Positions 10,395 to 19,073 of a DNA stretch of 64,000 nucleotides are shown here, in pieces. Numbering within the stretch: the stretch's first letter is position 1; each line of letters opens with the position of its first letter. Location: the NCBI RefSeq assembly GCF_007828035.1, contig NZ_VITV01000002.1:310001-374000 (forward strand). The letters are read 5' to 3'. Made by a program: the position numbers and the translations under genes. The stretch comes from Nitrospirillum amazonense (GTDB lineage Bacteria > Pseudomonadota > Alphaproteobacteria > Azospirillales > Azospirillaceae). The notes below the pieces were generated by a model that saw only the letters and a list, made by a program, of their open reading frames with translations, was not told the DNA's origin and searched no databases.

Positions 10395-11420
10395 ATGAAA
10401 GCTATTGTTGGCGCCGCCATAGGACTGGGTCTCGCTGGCCTTACGGTCAATGCGCGCGCGCAAGTCATCAAGGATGTACCGGTGGTCGAGGCGATGGCCG
10501 ACTATGTCGCGCCCGAGGGCCTGGTTCCTGTCGACGGCGCGCGGCGTGTCCATCTCCGGTGCCTAGGACAGGGCTCGCCCACCGTGGTGTTCACGGCGGG
10601 CCTGGGCGGGTGGTCGGCCACCTGGGCCAAGGTGCAGCCCGAGGTCGCCAAGGTGACGCGCGCCTGCGCCTGGGATCGTGCGGGCTTCGGGCTCAGCGAC
10701 GCCGACGCCAAGGCACCGCAGACCGTCGGCCAGACCACCGACGATCTTGAGCGCGCCTTGAAGGTCGCGGATGTGAAGGGGCCGTTTGTGCTGGTTGGCC
10801 ATTCAGCCGGAGCGCACGAGGTCCTGACCTTTACCGATCGTCATCCGCGCGATGTCGTCGGGATCGTCCTGGTCGATCCGGTGCGGCCTCACGATCTCGC
10901 GCGTGAAGCCGGCGTCGGCCCCAAGGCCGCCGCCGCGGATCGGGCCTATCTCGCCGGCGAGGCTCAGCGACTGCGCGATTGCGCGAGCGGCGTGGAGAGC
11001 GGACGCGTCAAGACCGGCGCGCCGGCGCCGCCGTGCTTTATCTATTTCCCGGAAATTCCGGAAAAGGCGCAGTCGGTTCTGGCCCGTCTCGATGCCGATC
11101 CCGCACGGCTACGCACCCAAGCTTCGGCTTTCGAGGAGTATGAGCCCAATGGAGAACGCGTCGTGAAGAATGACAGGACCTATGGCGATCTGCCCCTGAT
11201 CGTGGTCAGCGCGGGTGAACCAGGCCTGTGGGCCCCGGAAGCCAAGGAGGAATATCCGGCGCTGCAGGCGGACTGGACTGACAGCCACAAGGCGCTTGCT
11301 GCGCTTTCCCGGCGTGGAGAGCGGCGCGTGGCCGACGGTTCGGGACATCTGGTCCAGCTGAACCAGCCCCAGGCTGTTATCGACGCGGTTCTCGACGTTG
11401 TTCGCGCGGTGTCGAAGTGA
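10395..11420 (+). CDS. Exported alpha/beta hydrolase
   Basis: 341-residue secreted hydrolase. The signal peptide is MKAIVGAAIGLGLAGL...NARAQ. The core has the oxyanion region TAGLGGWSATW, CAWDRAGFGLSD, and the nucleophile elbow LVGHSAGAHE with Ser near residue 140. A C-terminal GSGHLVQLNQP holds the catalytic His. ATG 10395 is chosen because CAGGAGG lies just upstream; the frame open to 10302 is an extension. Codon use (more GCG for Ala, CTC and CTT for Leu) differs from flanking genes. The next gene overlaps its stop by four bases. The substrate is unknown, and no hint comes from the neighbours. Confidence 0.8.
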   Translation: MKAIVGAAIGLGLAGLTVNARAQVIKDVPVVEAMADYVAPEGLVPVDGARRVHLRCLGQGSPTVVFTAGLGGWSATWAKVQPEVAKVTRACAWDRAGFGLSDADAKAPQTVGQTTDDLERALKVADVKGPFVLVGHSAGAHEVLTFTDRHPRDVVGIVLVDPVRPHDLAREAGVGPKAAAADRAYLAGEAQRLRDCASGVESGRVKTGAPAPPCFIYFPEIPEKAQSVLARLDADPARLRTQASAFEEYEPNGERVVKNDRTYGDLPLIVVSAGEPGLWAPEAKEEYPALQADWTDSHKALAALSRRGERRVADGSGHLVQLNQPQAVIDAVLDVVRAVSK

Positions 11421-11868
11421 GGGCGCCCCTCATCGCCGCGGTCGCCGCGTTGCTAGCTTCGCCCGCGCTTGCGCAGGACACTGATCCGCTGGCCTGGTTC
11501 AATGGCCGCTGGTGCACGGAGGCGGGTAAGCCGGAGCAGACCTGTGAAGTCTGGGGACCCGCGCTTGGCGGGGTCAAGGTCGGGACCTCGCAGACCGTTC
11601 ATGATGGCAAAAGCCGCACGATCGAACTTGTCACGATCGCGGTGGACGGGCCCAAAGCCAGGTGAACGTTTTCGTGAATGGCCGCGCACCGGTCCCATTT
11701 ACCGAGACTGCCCGCGAACCCTCGGGCATGACGTTCGAAAACCCCGCGAACAGCTATCCTCAGCGCATCCACTATTGGCGCGTCGGCGACGTCATCCATG
11801 TCGAGATCATGAAGATCGATGGCAGCGCGCTCGATCAATGGAGCTATCGCCTTCAGCAAGACCGCTAG
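11417..11868 (+). pseudogene. DUF6265-type exported protein, split by a frame change
   Basis: Two adjoining frames together make one small exported protein. Frame A (11417-11665) encodes a signal peptide (APLIAAVAALLASPALAQ) and WFNGRWCTE...EVWGPALGGVKVGTSQTV. Frame B (11662-11868, GTG overlapping the TGA) continues with FENPANSYPQRIHYWRVGD...IMKIDG. The order and motifs match the single-domain DUF6265 family as I recall it, so one base appears to be missing near 11650-11662. It could be a real frameshift mutation, a sequencing error, or two coupled ORFs. No canonical -1 slippery heptamer is in frame. Confidence 0.6.
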
Positions 11869-11888
11869 GCTGCCGCTCCAGCACTGGA

Positions 11889-12001
11889 ACAGCGGTATGA
11901 GATTTTTCTCATACCGCTGTAGGACGCGACCGCGTCCGCCGGACCTTTCCGCAGAACGTGGTGCAGCGGAAAGGAATGAGGCCCTGCCCGCGGAAGCGGG
12001 C
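11889..12001. repeat. Cluster of four hairpins between convergent genes
   Basis: Four inverted repeats lie in 113 bases. They are ACAGCGGTATGAG/CTCATACCGCTGT (13 bp, 11889-11920, loop ATTTTT), GGACGCG/CGCGTCC (11922-11937), CCTTTCCGC/GCGGAAAGG (11944-11974) and GCCCGC-GGAA-GCGGGC (11986-12001). The first may terminate transcription of the split DUF6265 gene, although no U-run follows; the last may serve the minus-strand gene ending at 12021. Confidence 0.65.
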
Positions 12002-12020
12002 GCCCGGCGCTTGAGGAAAC

Positions 12021-12797
12021 TTATTTCTTGAACCGGTGGACAGCCAGGCCGGCGGGCGCCTGCACCGTGGGCATGATTTCCACGCGGTTGACGTTGAAGT
12101 GCGGGGGCAGGGTGGCGGCCCAGGTCACCGACTCCGCCACGTCTTCCGCCGTCAGCGGCGTGGTGTCGGCATAGACCTTGGCGGCCTTCTCGGCGTCGCC
12201 CTTGAAGCGCACCAGGCTGAAGCTGGTCTCCACCATGCCCGGCTCCACCGAGGTGACGCGCACGCCGGTGCCCAGCAGGTCCGCCCGCAGGCTGAGGCTG
12301 AACTGGGTGACGAAGGCCTTGGAGGCGCAATAGACATGGCCGCCGGGGTAGGGGTAGCTGCCGGCGGTGGAACTGAGGTTGATGATATGGCCGCGCCCCC
12401 GCTCCACCATGCCGGGCAGGATCAGGCCGGTCATGATCGCCAACGCCTTGTCGTTGGTGTCGACCATGATCTCCCAGTCGTCCAGGTTGGCCTTCTGCGC
12501 GGGTTCCATCCCCAGGGCCAGGCCGGCGTTGTTGATCAGCAGGTCGATGGCGGCGAAGTCCGCCGGAATGCTGGCCACCGCCGCCTCCATGGCCCTGCGG
12601 TCGCGTACGTCGAAGGCCAGGGTGTGCGTGGGCACGTCCAGGCTGTCGGCCAGCGCCTTAAGCTTCTCCGTATTGCGGCCGGTCAGGATGAGCCGGCTGC
12701 CCAGGGCCGCGAAGCGGCGGGCGAAGGCGGTGCCGAAGTCACCGGTGGCACCTGAGATCAGGACGATGCCGGGGATGTGGGGCGGGGCGTAACTCAT
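12021..12797 (-). CDS. Short-chain dehydrogenase, YdfG-like
   Basis: 258-residue classical SDR. It has the cofactor motif SGATGDFGTAFAR, INNAGLALG, catalytic Ser in NLSSTAGSY and YCASK (Tyr-x3-Lys). Arg in LTGRNTEK favours NADP(H). The overall pattern (VNRVEIMPT near the C-terminus) fits the YdfG group, which oxidises serine/allo-threonine or reduces malonic semialdehyde. ATG 12797 has GGAGG upstream, so the longer frame into the mazG coding end is not used. It starts 11 bases after the mazG stop and is probably co-transcribed with it. Confidence 0.85.
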   Translation of the reverse strand: MSYAPPHIPGIVLISGATGDFGTAFARRFAALGSRLILTGRNTEKLKALADSLDVPTHTLAFDVRDRRAMEAAVASIPADFAAIDLLINNAGLALGMEPAQKANLDDWEIMVDTNDKALAIMTGLILPGMVERGRGHIINLSSTAGSYPYPGGHVYCASKAFVTQFSLSLRADLLGTGVRVTSVEPGMVETSFSLVRFKGDAEKAAKVYADTTPLTAEDVAESVTWAATLPPHFNVNRVEIMPTVQAPAGLAVHRFKK

Positions 12798-12808
12798 CGA
12801 CTGCCTCC

Positions 12809-13645
12809 TTATGTGCTTTGGCGTTCCAGGCCCTTGGCCTTCTGCCACAGGGCTTCCATCTCTTCCAAGGTTGCGTCACCGGGCCCCCGGCCACCCTCGG
12901 CCAGCCAAGCCTCGATCTGGCGGAAGCGCCGCTCGAACTTGGCATTGGTGCCGCGCAGCGCTGTTTCCGGGTCGACGTCGATATGGCGGGCCAGGTTGGC
13001 CAGCGCGAACACGAGGTCGCCGAGCTCATCCTGCATGCGGGCCTGTTCGGGGGCGGCATGCTCCATCTCCGCCCGCAGCTCGCCGATCTCTTCCTCGATC
13101 TTGTCCAGGATTTCTTTGGCCTGGGTCCAGTCGAAACCCACGCGGGCGGCGCGTTTCTGCAGCTTCACCGCCCGGGTCAGGGCCGGCAGGCCGCCGATGA
13201 CGCCGTCGAGGGCGGAGGCCTTGGCGCCGCTGGCGGCGGCCTTGGCCGCGCGCTCCCCCGCCTTCTGGGCTTCCCAATTCTTCACCTGGTCGGTGGCGTC
13301 GGCCACGGCGCCGACCTCTTCACCGAACACATGGGGGTGGCGGCGCACCATCTTGTCGCTCAGCGCCGTGGTGATGTCGTTGAAATCCCACAGGCCCCGC
13401 TCGCTCGCCATCTGCGCGTAGAACACCACCTGGAACAGCAGGTCGCCCAATTCCTCCTTCAGCGCCGCCATGTCGCCCTGCTCGATGGCGTCGGCCACCT
13501 CATACGCCTCCTCGATGGTGTGCGGGGCGATGGTGGGGAAGTCCTGTTCCAGGTCCCAGGGACAGCCGCCGTCGGGATCGCGCAGCTTGGCCATGATGGC
13601 CAGCAGGCGGTCGATGGGGGCGGTCGCGGACGGGCGGTCGGTCAT
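12809..13645 (-). CDS. mazG: Nucleoside triphosphate pyrophosphohydrolase MazG
   Basis: House-cleaning NTP pyrophosphohydrolase of about 278 aa with two MazG domains. The N-terminal domain has CPWDLEQDFPTIAPHTIEEAYE and ELGDLLFQVVFYA, where the E-x-x-E and E-x-x-D residues bind Mg2+. It is followed by KMVRRHPHVFGE. The second domain contains the ELGDLVFALANLARH variant. ATG 13645 (MTDRPSATAP) is the probable start. In relatives mazG often follows hflX; here it lies 11 kb away. Confidence 0.93.
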   Translation of the reverse strand: MTDRPSATAPIDRLLAIMAKLRDPDGGCPWDLEQDFPTIAPHTIEEAYEVADAIEQGDMAALKEELGDLLFQVVFYAQMASERGLWDFNDITTALSDKMVRRHPHVFGEEVGAVADATDQVKNWEAQKAGERAAKAAASGAKASALDGVIGGLPALTRAVKLQKRAARVGFDWTQAKEILDKIEEEIGELRAEMEHAAPEQARMQDELGDLVFALANLARHIDVDPETALRGTNAKFERRFRQIEAWLAEGGRGPGDATLEEMEALWQKAKGLERQST

Positions 13646-13738
13646 GGGCTGGTCCCGGAAAGGCGAAAGGGGAGCCGGATGGCCCCCCTTCCTACACCGA
13701 ACCATGCGCCCGAGGCCACCGGCCCGGCGGCATGGGCA

Positions 13739-14578
13739 TCACTTCTTGAGGCCGATCTCGCGCAGCCGCTGGTCCAGGTACTCACCCGCGGTGTAGGCGT
13801 CGCTGAGGCGCACGTCCGGCCGGGGGTGCAGGAACATGGGCATGGAATAGCGCGAGACGTTGTGCTCCGGCGGCGGGTTCACCACGCGGTGGGTGGTCGC
13901 CGGGAAGTAGCCGCCGGACGCCTCCTTCAGCATGTCGCCGCCGTTGACGGCGATCATGCCGGCGTCGCAGGGCACGTCGTACCAGTTGCCGGCGGTATCC
14001 TTGGCCTGCAGGCCCGGCTCGCTGCCCGTGACCAGCAGGGTGATGAGGTTGATGTCCTCATGCGCCGCGGCGCGCACGGCGCCCGGCTCGAAGCCATCCG
14101 CCAGGGGCGGGTAGTGCAGCACGCGGAACAGGCTCTGCGTGCTGCCCACCATCATGTCCGGCAAGGCGACGGAGAAGCGGGCCTTCACCGCGTCCGGCGT
14201 GTGCTGCTGCAGCCAGCCCAACAGGTCGGCGCCCAACTGGGTCAGGGCGGCGTACATGGCCTCGGTCGCTTCCTTCACGCCCGCCGGCAGGGGCCGGTTG
14301 GGATAGACGTGATAGAATTCCTTCAGGTCCTTGATGGGGCTGTCCTTGGCGTTTTCCGAGCGGAAGGGAAAATAGCCGTCCTGCGTCTCGGGCGAGAACA
14401 GGTGGTCCACCTTGGACTCCGACGCGAAGAACGCCGCCCATTCCTTGTACAGGCGGTCGATCAGCGCCGGATCGATGGGGTGGTTGCGCAGCACGGCGAA
14501 GCCGGTCTCGTGCATGGAACGCACGAACTCGGCCGGGGCCGTGGACTCGGTGCAATCAACACTGGCGATATCGAACAT
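13739..14578 (-). CDS. Isopenicillin-N-synthase-like 2OG-Fe(II) oxygenase
   Basis: 279-residue member of the plant-type/IPNS 2-oxoglutarate- and iron-dependent dioxygenases. The iron ligands are visible as HEDINL (His-x-Asp) and distal His in TTHRVVNP, and the 2OG-binding Arg-x-Ser is in SRYSMPMF. The N-terminal DIOX_N part has ETGFAVLRNHPID. ATG 14578 with GGGAA upstream gives a normal N-terminus. It is a single gene divergent from the exported protein at 14836, with a 257-base gap between them. The substrate is unknown. Confidence 0.85.
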   Translation of the reverse strand: MFDIASVDCTESTAPAEFVRSMHETGFAVLRNHPIDPALIDRLYKEWAAFFASESKVDHLFSPETQDGYFPFRSENAKDSPIKDLKEFYHVYPNRPLPAGVKEATEAMYAALTQLGADLLGWLQQHTPDAVKARFSVALPDMMVGSTQSLFRVLHYPPLADGFEPGAVRAAAHEDINLITLLVTGSEPGLQAKDTAGNWYDVPCDAGMIAVNGGDMLKEASGGYFPATTHRVVNPPPEHNVSRYSMPMFLHPRPDVRLSDAYTAGEYLDQRLREIGLKK

Positions 14579-14835
14579 GGGTGTTCCCTGATGGCGCCCG
14601 TCCGCCTCCAATGCTCCGCGAGACAGCGGGGAGGTTTGCGGACGCCGTTACATCCGCCCCCGGGCCGCGGGCCAGGGACTGTTTTAAGGATCAAGGCCGG
14701 CCGCGGGCAGCCATGTCGAATTTCGGCGACTATCAGCAGGCTGGCGGCCCGACGTCAACCACCCAGATGTTGGAGAGTGTTTCCGTTTTTTGCAGGGGTA
14801 TGGTGAAGTTGCGGTGCCCTATCCGGAGGTCCCTC

Positions 14836-15393
14836 ATGCGTCTGTTTCCGGCCGCCGCGCTGATGCTGGCCTCCACCGCCGCCCTGGCGCAGCAGAACCC
14901 GCCCAGCCCCAACCCGCCCACCCCCAACCCGCCCACCTTGGCGCCCGCCCTGGCGCCGCTGGGCTTTCTGCTGGGCGACTGGAGCGGCGGGGGCAAGACG
15001 GCGGATGGCGGCACGGCGCGCGGCACCTCCACCATCCGGGCTGTTGCCGGCGGCGGTGGGCTGCTCCGCCAGGACCACACCGACCTGATGGGCAAGGATG
15101 GCAAGCCGGTGCCGGGCGCCGGTTTCGACCAGATCATGCTGATCTATCCGCAGGACGGCACCCTGCATGCCGATTATCTGGATGGCCAGCACACCATCCA
15201 CTACACCAGCGCCCAGGTGACGGCCGGGGAAAGCGTGACCTTCCTGGCGGACGCCACGCCCGCCACACCGGGCTTCCGCCTGGGCTATACCAGGCGGGAC
15301 GCGGGCACCCTGCACGTGAAGTTCGAGATGCTGCCCCTCGGCGCCCCCGGCTATATGATTGTGGCCGAGGGCGACGTGACGCGGCGCAAATAA
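14836..15393 (+). CDS. Small exported protein with Pro-rich linker, unknown function
   Basis: 185 residues: signal peptide MRLFPAAALMLASTAALAQ, then a proline repeat (NPPSPNPPTPNPPTL-like), then a compact beta-rich domain starting LGFLLGDWSGGGKT. The pattern 'LxGxWxGxG' followed by a long beta meander resembles lipocalin/FABP-like or DUF1579-type periplasmic domains; this is a fold-level guess only. ATG 14836 has CCGGAGG upstream, so the long open frame back to 14581 is spurious. It is convergent with the TfoX-like gene, 3 bases apart. Confidence 0.7.
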   Translation: MRLFPAAALMLASTAALAQQNPPSPNPPTPNPPTLAPALAPLGFLLGDWSGGGKTADGGTARGTSTIRAVAGGGGLLRQDHTDLMGKDGKPVPGAGFDQIMLIYPQDGTLHADYLDGQHTIHYTSAQVTAGESVTFLADATPATPGFRLGYTRRDAGTLHVKFEMLPLGAPGYMIVAEGDVTRRK

Positions 15394-15396
15394 GCC

Positions 15397-15744
15397 TCAG
15401 GCCGTCTTCTTCCGGGCCGGTGCCTTGGCCGCCTGCGCCGCCGCCTTGTGCACCCAGTCGCGCAAGGTCGGTGCATCGGCCAGCAGGCCGTCGGGCACCA
15501 CGACGTAGGTCTTGCTGACCGGCTGGTCCGGCCCATACTGCAGCGGCTTGGCGCCCGGCAGGGCCAGCAGCGCCGTTTGGTCCGCCCCCGACAGCTTCAG
15601 CGCCAGCCCGACGTCGGAGAGCGAGGCGATGGGCTTGCCCCCGGCATAGGCCAGGATGCCACCGAACATGGGTTTGTAGGTCAGTTCCAGGTCCGGCGCC
15701 GCCGCTGCCATGACGGCCTGAAGTTTCTTTGGGTCGTGTGCCAT
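15397..15744 (-). CDS. TfoX N-terminal-domain protein
   Basis: 115-residue protein consisting of a TfoX_N-type domain: LTYKPMFGGILAYAGGKPIA, LALKLSG, then PDQPVSKTYVVVPDGLLAD and a Lys/Ala-rich tail. Full-length TfoX/Sxy activates competence genes in gammaproteobacteria, but stand-alone N-terminal domains are common elsewhere and have no proven role. ATG 15744 is used; the frame open upstream to 16014 reads through the neighbouring gene's antisense strand. Confidence 0.85.
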   Translation of the reverse strand: MAHDPKKLQAVMAAAAPDLELTYKPMFGGILAYAGGKPIASLSDVGLALKLSGADQTALLALPGAKPLQYGPDQPVSKTYVVVPDGLLADAPTLRDWVHKAAAQAAKAPARKKTA

Positions 15745-15844
15745 AAGGGTCCCTGCCGTTAGGTTTGTAACGGGGAATTTAGCATCCCGGGCGTGACAGG
15801 TGCTGGCAGGATGGTCGCCCCATTCCGGCGAAGGTGATCCTGTC

Positions 15845-16282
15845 ATGAACTCCCCCCAACTGACCTGGCAATTCTGGGCCGTGCTGTCGGCCTTGTTCGC
15901 GGCGCTGACCGCCATCCTGGCCAAGGTGGGGGTGGAGGGGGTGAATTCCGACTTCGCCACCCTGGTTCGCACGGCGGTGATCCTGCTGGTCATCGTCGCC
16001 TTGCTGCCCATCACCGGGCAGTGGCAGCCGCCGGGCAGCGTGTCCGCCCGCAGCTATCTGTTCCTGGTGCTGTCCGGTCTCGCCACCGGCGGATCCTGGC
16101 TCTGTTATTTCCGGGCGCTGAAGCTGGGCGAGGCAGCGCGGGTCGCTCCCATCGACAAGATGAGCGTGGTGCTGGTGGCGCTGTTCGGCGTGCTGTTCCT
16201 GGGCGAAAGGCTCAGCCTGCCCAATTGGCTGGGCGTGGCCTTCATCGCCCTGGGCGCCGTGCTGGTGGCCTGGCGCGGCTGA
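15845..16282 (+). CDS. Half-size EamA/DMT-type transporter
   Basis: 145 residues with five predicted membrane helices, corresponding to one EamA repeat instead of the usual two. Conserved features are FWAVLSALFAALTAILAKVG, ALKLGEAARVAPIDKMSVV and the last helix GVAFIALGAVLVAW. Such half-size drug/metabolite transporter proteins must dimerise. ATG 15845 lies downstream of GAAGGTGAT. The substrate is unknown. Confidence 0.85.
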   Translation: MNSPQLTWQFWAVLSALFAALTAILAKVGVEGVNSDFATLVRTAVILLVIVALLPITGQWQPPGSVSARSYLFLVLSGLATGGSWLCYFRALKLGEAARVAPIDKMSVVLVALFGVLFLGERLSLPNWLGVAFIALGAVLVAWRG

Positions 16283-16361
16283 GATGGATAAGGGTTTCTT
16301 AACGGTTTCCACACCATTCTATGGCGACAAAAATAAAGAATTTTCAACGGGGGGGTGTTTT

Positions 16362-17639
16362 GTGGATGGCTTGGAACTGGAACCGTCGAGCGAACAGTTT
16401 CTACAGGCCGCGCCCAAGCTGCGCGCCATTTTCCGCGCGCAGAACCAAGCCTGTGCCGGCAGCCTGCACATGGTCGGGCTGGACAGCCTGCGCGAGCGGT
16501 TGGGGAACCGCTGGCCACGAGTGGCGGACCGCGTGCACATGTTGGCGGAGCGCCTGCTGGGGCAATTGCTGACGCCCAAGGATACCTGGTTCCGCCATGG
16601 GGAGGAGGGCTACATCGTCGTCTTCGCCCAGCTGGGCCAGCGCGAGGCCGGCTTGGTGTGTGGCAAGGTGGTGGAGCAATTGCAGCGCCTGCTGCTGGGG
16701 GATGTTGATACCGCCGCTGTGCGCGTCCATTCCGCCGTTCATCAGGTGGGCCGCGAATTGGTGTTCCAAAGCAACAGCCTGAGCGAAATGCTGGTGGGCG
16801 CCGCGGCGCAGGCGGCGCAGTCCACGGCGGACGCGACGGCGGTGGAAACCGGCAAGGCCAGCGCTTGGTGGACCCATGCCGCCTTGCAGGAACAGCCGGC
16901 GCAGGTGGTCTATCGGCCCATCTGGGATGTGCGCAAGGAGGCGCTGTCGATCTACATGGCGCGCATCATGCGGCCGCGCCGTGGGCGGCAGCCCTTATGG
17001 GGATATGACTGCATCAACGATTCCCGGGACATGCAGCAGATACTGGCGCTGGATCTTGAGGTGCTGCGGCAGACCATGGACGTGTACGGGGAGCTGTATG
17101 CGAACCAGTTCCGCTGCTTCCTCTCGGTGCCGGTTCATTTCGAAACGCTAGCCAGCGTGGGACGGCGGCGGGAATATCTGGCCGCCCTTCAGGGCATTCA
17201 CCGGGAGCTGCTTGCCTTCCTCGCCTTCCACCTGGTCGGCCTCCCCCAGGGCATTCCATCCAGCCGCGCGGCCGAGATGGTCGGTGTCCTGAAACAGTTC
17301 AGCCGGGTGGTGACGGCCGTGGTGGAGAGCGGCTCCCAGGATTTGCCGGCCTTGGCGGCGGCGGGCGTCCACATCGCCATCATCCTGCTGCCGCCCGGTG
17401 CCTCGCCCAAGCATTGGGGAACCGAACTCAAGCGCTTCTCGCAGGAGGCCACCCGCCTGCGCCTGCGCGCAGGCGTCGAGGGGGTGGATACCGCCATCAT
17501 GGCCTCTTATGCCGATGAGGCCGGCTTTCAATACATGGCCGGCGATTTTATCGGCCCCTGGTCCGAAGTTCCGGAAAACGCCCTGCGGTTCACCCGCACC
17601 GACCTGAAGGCCCGCATGGACGCGAGCCGGGGACCGTGA
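16362..17639 (+). CDS. Degenerate GGDEF-EAL-like protein, first of a tandem pair
   Basis: Soluble protein of about 425 aa. The N-terminal part resembles a worn GGDEF domain: ADRVHMLAERLLGQLL, then FRHGEEGYIVVF where GGDEF would be. The C-terminal half resembles an EAL domain: VYRPIWDVRKEALSIYMAR where QP...EALxR is expected, FLSVPVHFETL at the N-x-S position, and AGVEGVDTAIMASYADEAGF near the end. None of the catalytic residues is kept, so a non-enzymatic c-di-GMP sensor or scaffold is likely if the assignment holds. GTG 16362 after a G-run is preferred because it aligns with the paralogue's start; ATG 16284 is an alternative. The paralogue follows after 118 bases. Confidence 0.6.
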   Translation: MDGLELEPSSEQFLQAAPKLRAIFRAQNQACAGSLHMVGLDSLRERLGNRWPRVADRVHMLAERLLGQLLTPKDTWFRHGEEGYIVVFAQLGQREAGLVCGKVVEQLQRLLLGDVDTAAVRVHSAVHQVGRELVFQSNSLSEMLVGAAAQAAQSTADATAVETGKASAWWTHAALQEQPAQVVYRPIWDVRKEALSIYMARIMRPRRGRQPLWGYDCINDSRDMQQILALDLEVLRQTMDVYGELYANQFRCFLSVPVHFETLASVGRRREYLAALQGIHRELLAFLAFHLVGLPQGIPSSRAAEMVGVLKQFSRVVTAVVESGSQDLPALAAAGVHIAIILLPPGASPKHWGTELKRFSQEATRLRLRAGVEGVDTAIMASYADEAGFQYMAGDFIGPWSEVPENALRFTRTDLKARMDASRGP

Positions 17640-17757
17640 TGCTGACACGATCAATTTTTGGTTGCCTGGCCGCAGCTGATGCTGGCGGCAACCCCTTCTT
17701 AACCACCCGGCCGGCAATCTGAAGCCCTAGGGATGGGGAGTTTTGGGATTGCCGGTC

Positions 17758-19020
17758 ATGGATGGTTTGGTTCAGCGGGAACAGACAGGACAGTTCACGG
17801 AGGCGGCGCCCAAGCTGCGTGCCATTTTCCAGGCCCAGACTCAGGCCGCCGCCGGCAGCCTGCACATGGTGGGGCTGGACAGTCTGCGCGCGCGGCTGGG
17901 GAACCGCTGGCCGCGGGTGGCGGACCGGGTGCACATGCTGGCGGAACGCCTGTTGCGGCAGCTGTTGAATCCCAGGGACGCCTGGTTCCGTCATGGGGAG
18001 GAGGGCTATATCGTCGTCTTCCACCAGTTGGGCCGGACGGAAGCGGGCCTGGTCTGCGCCAAGGTGGTGGAGCAGCTGCAACGCCTGTTGCTGGGCGATG
18101 TCGACACCGCCGCCGTGCGCGTCCATTCCGCCGTGCATGAGATGGATGGGGAACTGCTGTTCCAGAGCAGCAGCCTGCATGAAATGCTGGCGGGCGCCGC
18201 CTCGCTGGCGGGGGCCGCGGTCGCGGCGGAGACCAGCGCCGACAAGGCCAATCCCTGGTGGGCCCACGCCGCCCCGCAGGAAGAGCCGCTGCAGGTCGTC
18301 TACCGCCCCATCTGGGACGTGCGCAAGGAGGTGCTGTCCATTTACCTCGCCCGGGCCATGCGGCCCCGCCGGGGGCGTCTGCCGCTCTGGGGCTACGACT
18401 GTGCCGCCGACCCGCAGGACATGCAGCAGATCCTGGGCCTGGACCTGGATGTGCTGCGCCAGACGATGGAGGTCTACGGCGAACTGTATCGCAACCAGTT
18501 CCGCTGTTTCCTGTCCGTGCCCGTGCATTTCGAGACGCTGGCCGGCATAGCCCGGCGGCGCGAATACCTGGCGGCCTTGCAGGCCATTCCCAAGGAACTG
18601 GTGGCGTTCCTGGCCTTCCATGTCGTGGGCTTCCCCCAAGGGGTGCCGGTCAGCCGGGCGACCGAGATGGTGGCGTTCCTGAAACAGTTCAGCCGGGTGG
18701 TCATCGCCGTGGTGGAAAGCGGCTGCCAGGACCTGCCGGCCTTGGCGGCGGCCGGCGTCTACATCGTCACCATGCTGCTGCCGCCCGGCGCCTCGCCCAA
18801 GCGCTGGGGACCGGAGCTGTCACGCTTCTCGCACGAGGCGTTGCGCCTGCGCGTGCATGCAGGCGTGGAGGGCGTGGACACCAGCCTGATGGCCTCCTAC
18901 GCCGACGGCGCCGGCTTTCACTATATGGCCGGTGACTTCATCGGCCCGTGGTCGGAGGTGCCGGAAAACGCGCTGCGCTTCACCCACGCCGACCTGCGCG
19001 CCCGCATCGTCGCGGACTGA
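17758..19020 (+). CDS. Degenerate GGDEF-EAL-like protein, second of a tandem pair
   Basis: Close paralogue of the preceding gene along its whole length. Blocks such as AAPKLRAIF, GSLHMVGLDSLR, RLGNRWPRVADRVHMLAERL, HGEEGYIVVF, QVVYRPIWDVRKE and GDFIGPWSEVPENALRFT are shared exactly. Differences concentrate in the linker between the two halves (about residues 145-165). It has the same loss of GGDEF and EAL catalytic residues. ATG 17758 matches the paralogue; TTG 17743 is an alternative. Retention of both copies after duplication suggests divergent signals or partners. Confidence 0.6.
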   Translation: MDGLVQREQTGQFTEAAPKLRAIFQAQTQAAAGSLHMVGLDSLRARLGNRWPRVADRVHMLAERLLRQLLNPRDAWFRHGEEGYIVVFHQLGRTEAGLVCAKVVEQLQRLLLGDVDTAAVRVHSAVHEMDGELLFQSSSLHEMLAGAASLAGAAVAAETSADKANPWWAHAAPQEEPLQVVYRPIWDVRKEVLSIYLARAMRPRRGRLPLWGYDCAADPQDMQQILGLDLDVLRQTMEVYGELYRNQFRCFLSVPVHFETLAGIARRREYLAALQAIPKELVAFLAFHVVGFPQGVPVSRATEMVAFLKQFSRVVIAVVESGCQDLPALAAAGVYIVTMLLPPGASPKRWGPELSRFSHEALRLRVHAGVEGVDTSLMASYADGAGFHYMAGDFIGPWSEVPENALRFTHADLRARIVAD

Positions 19021-19073
19021 TTTCGATTGTCGCGTGCTTCACGGTTCAGGTGATGCCACCTGAACCGACCACG

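Noticed and set aside
11645..11665. Programmed -1 frameshift in the DUF6265-type gene
   Set aside because: No X-XXY-YYZ slippery heptamer in the zero frame at the junction.
10022..12001. Mobile element around the hydrolase cassette
   Set aside because: No transposase, integrase, terminal inverted repeats or target-site duplication seen.
14581..14835. N-terminal extension of the small exported protein
   Set aside because: A clear signal peptide with its own Shine-Dalgarno starts at 14836; the extension is not protein-like.
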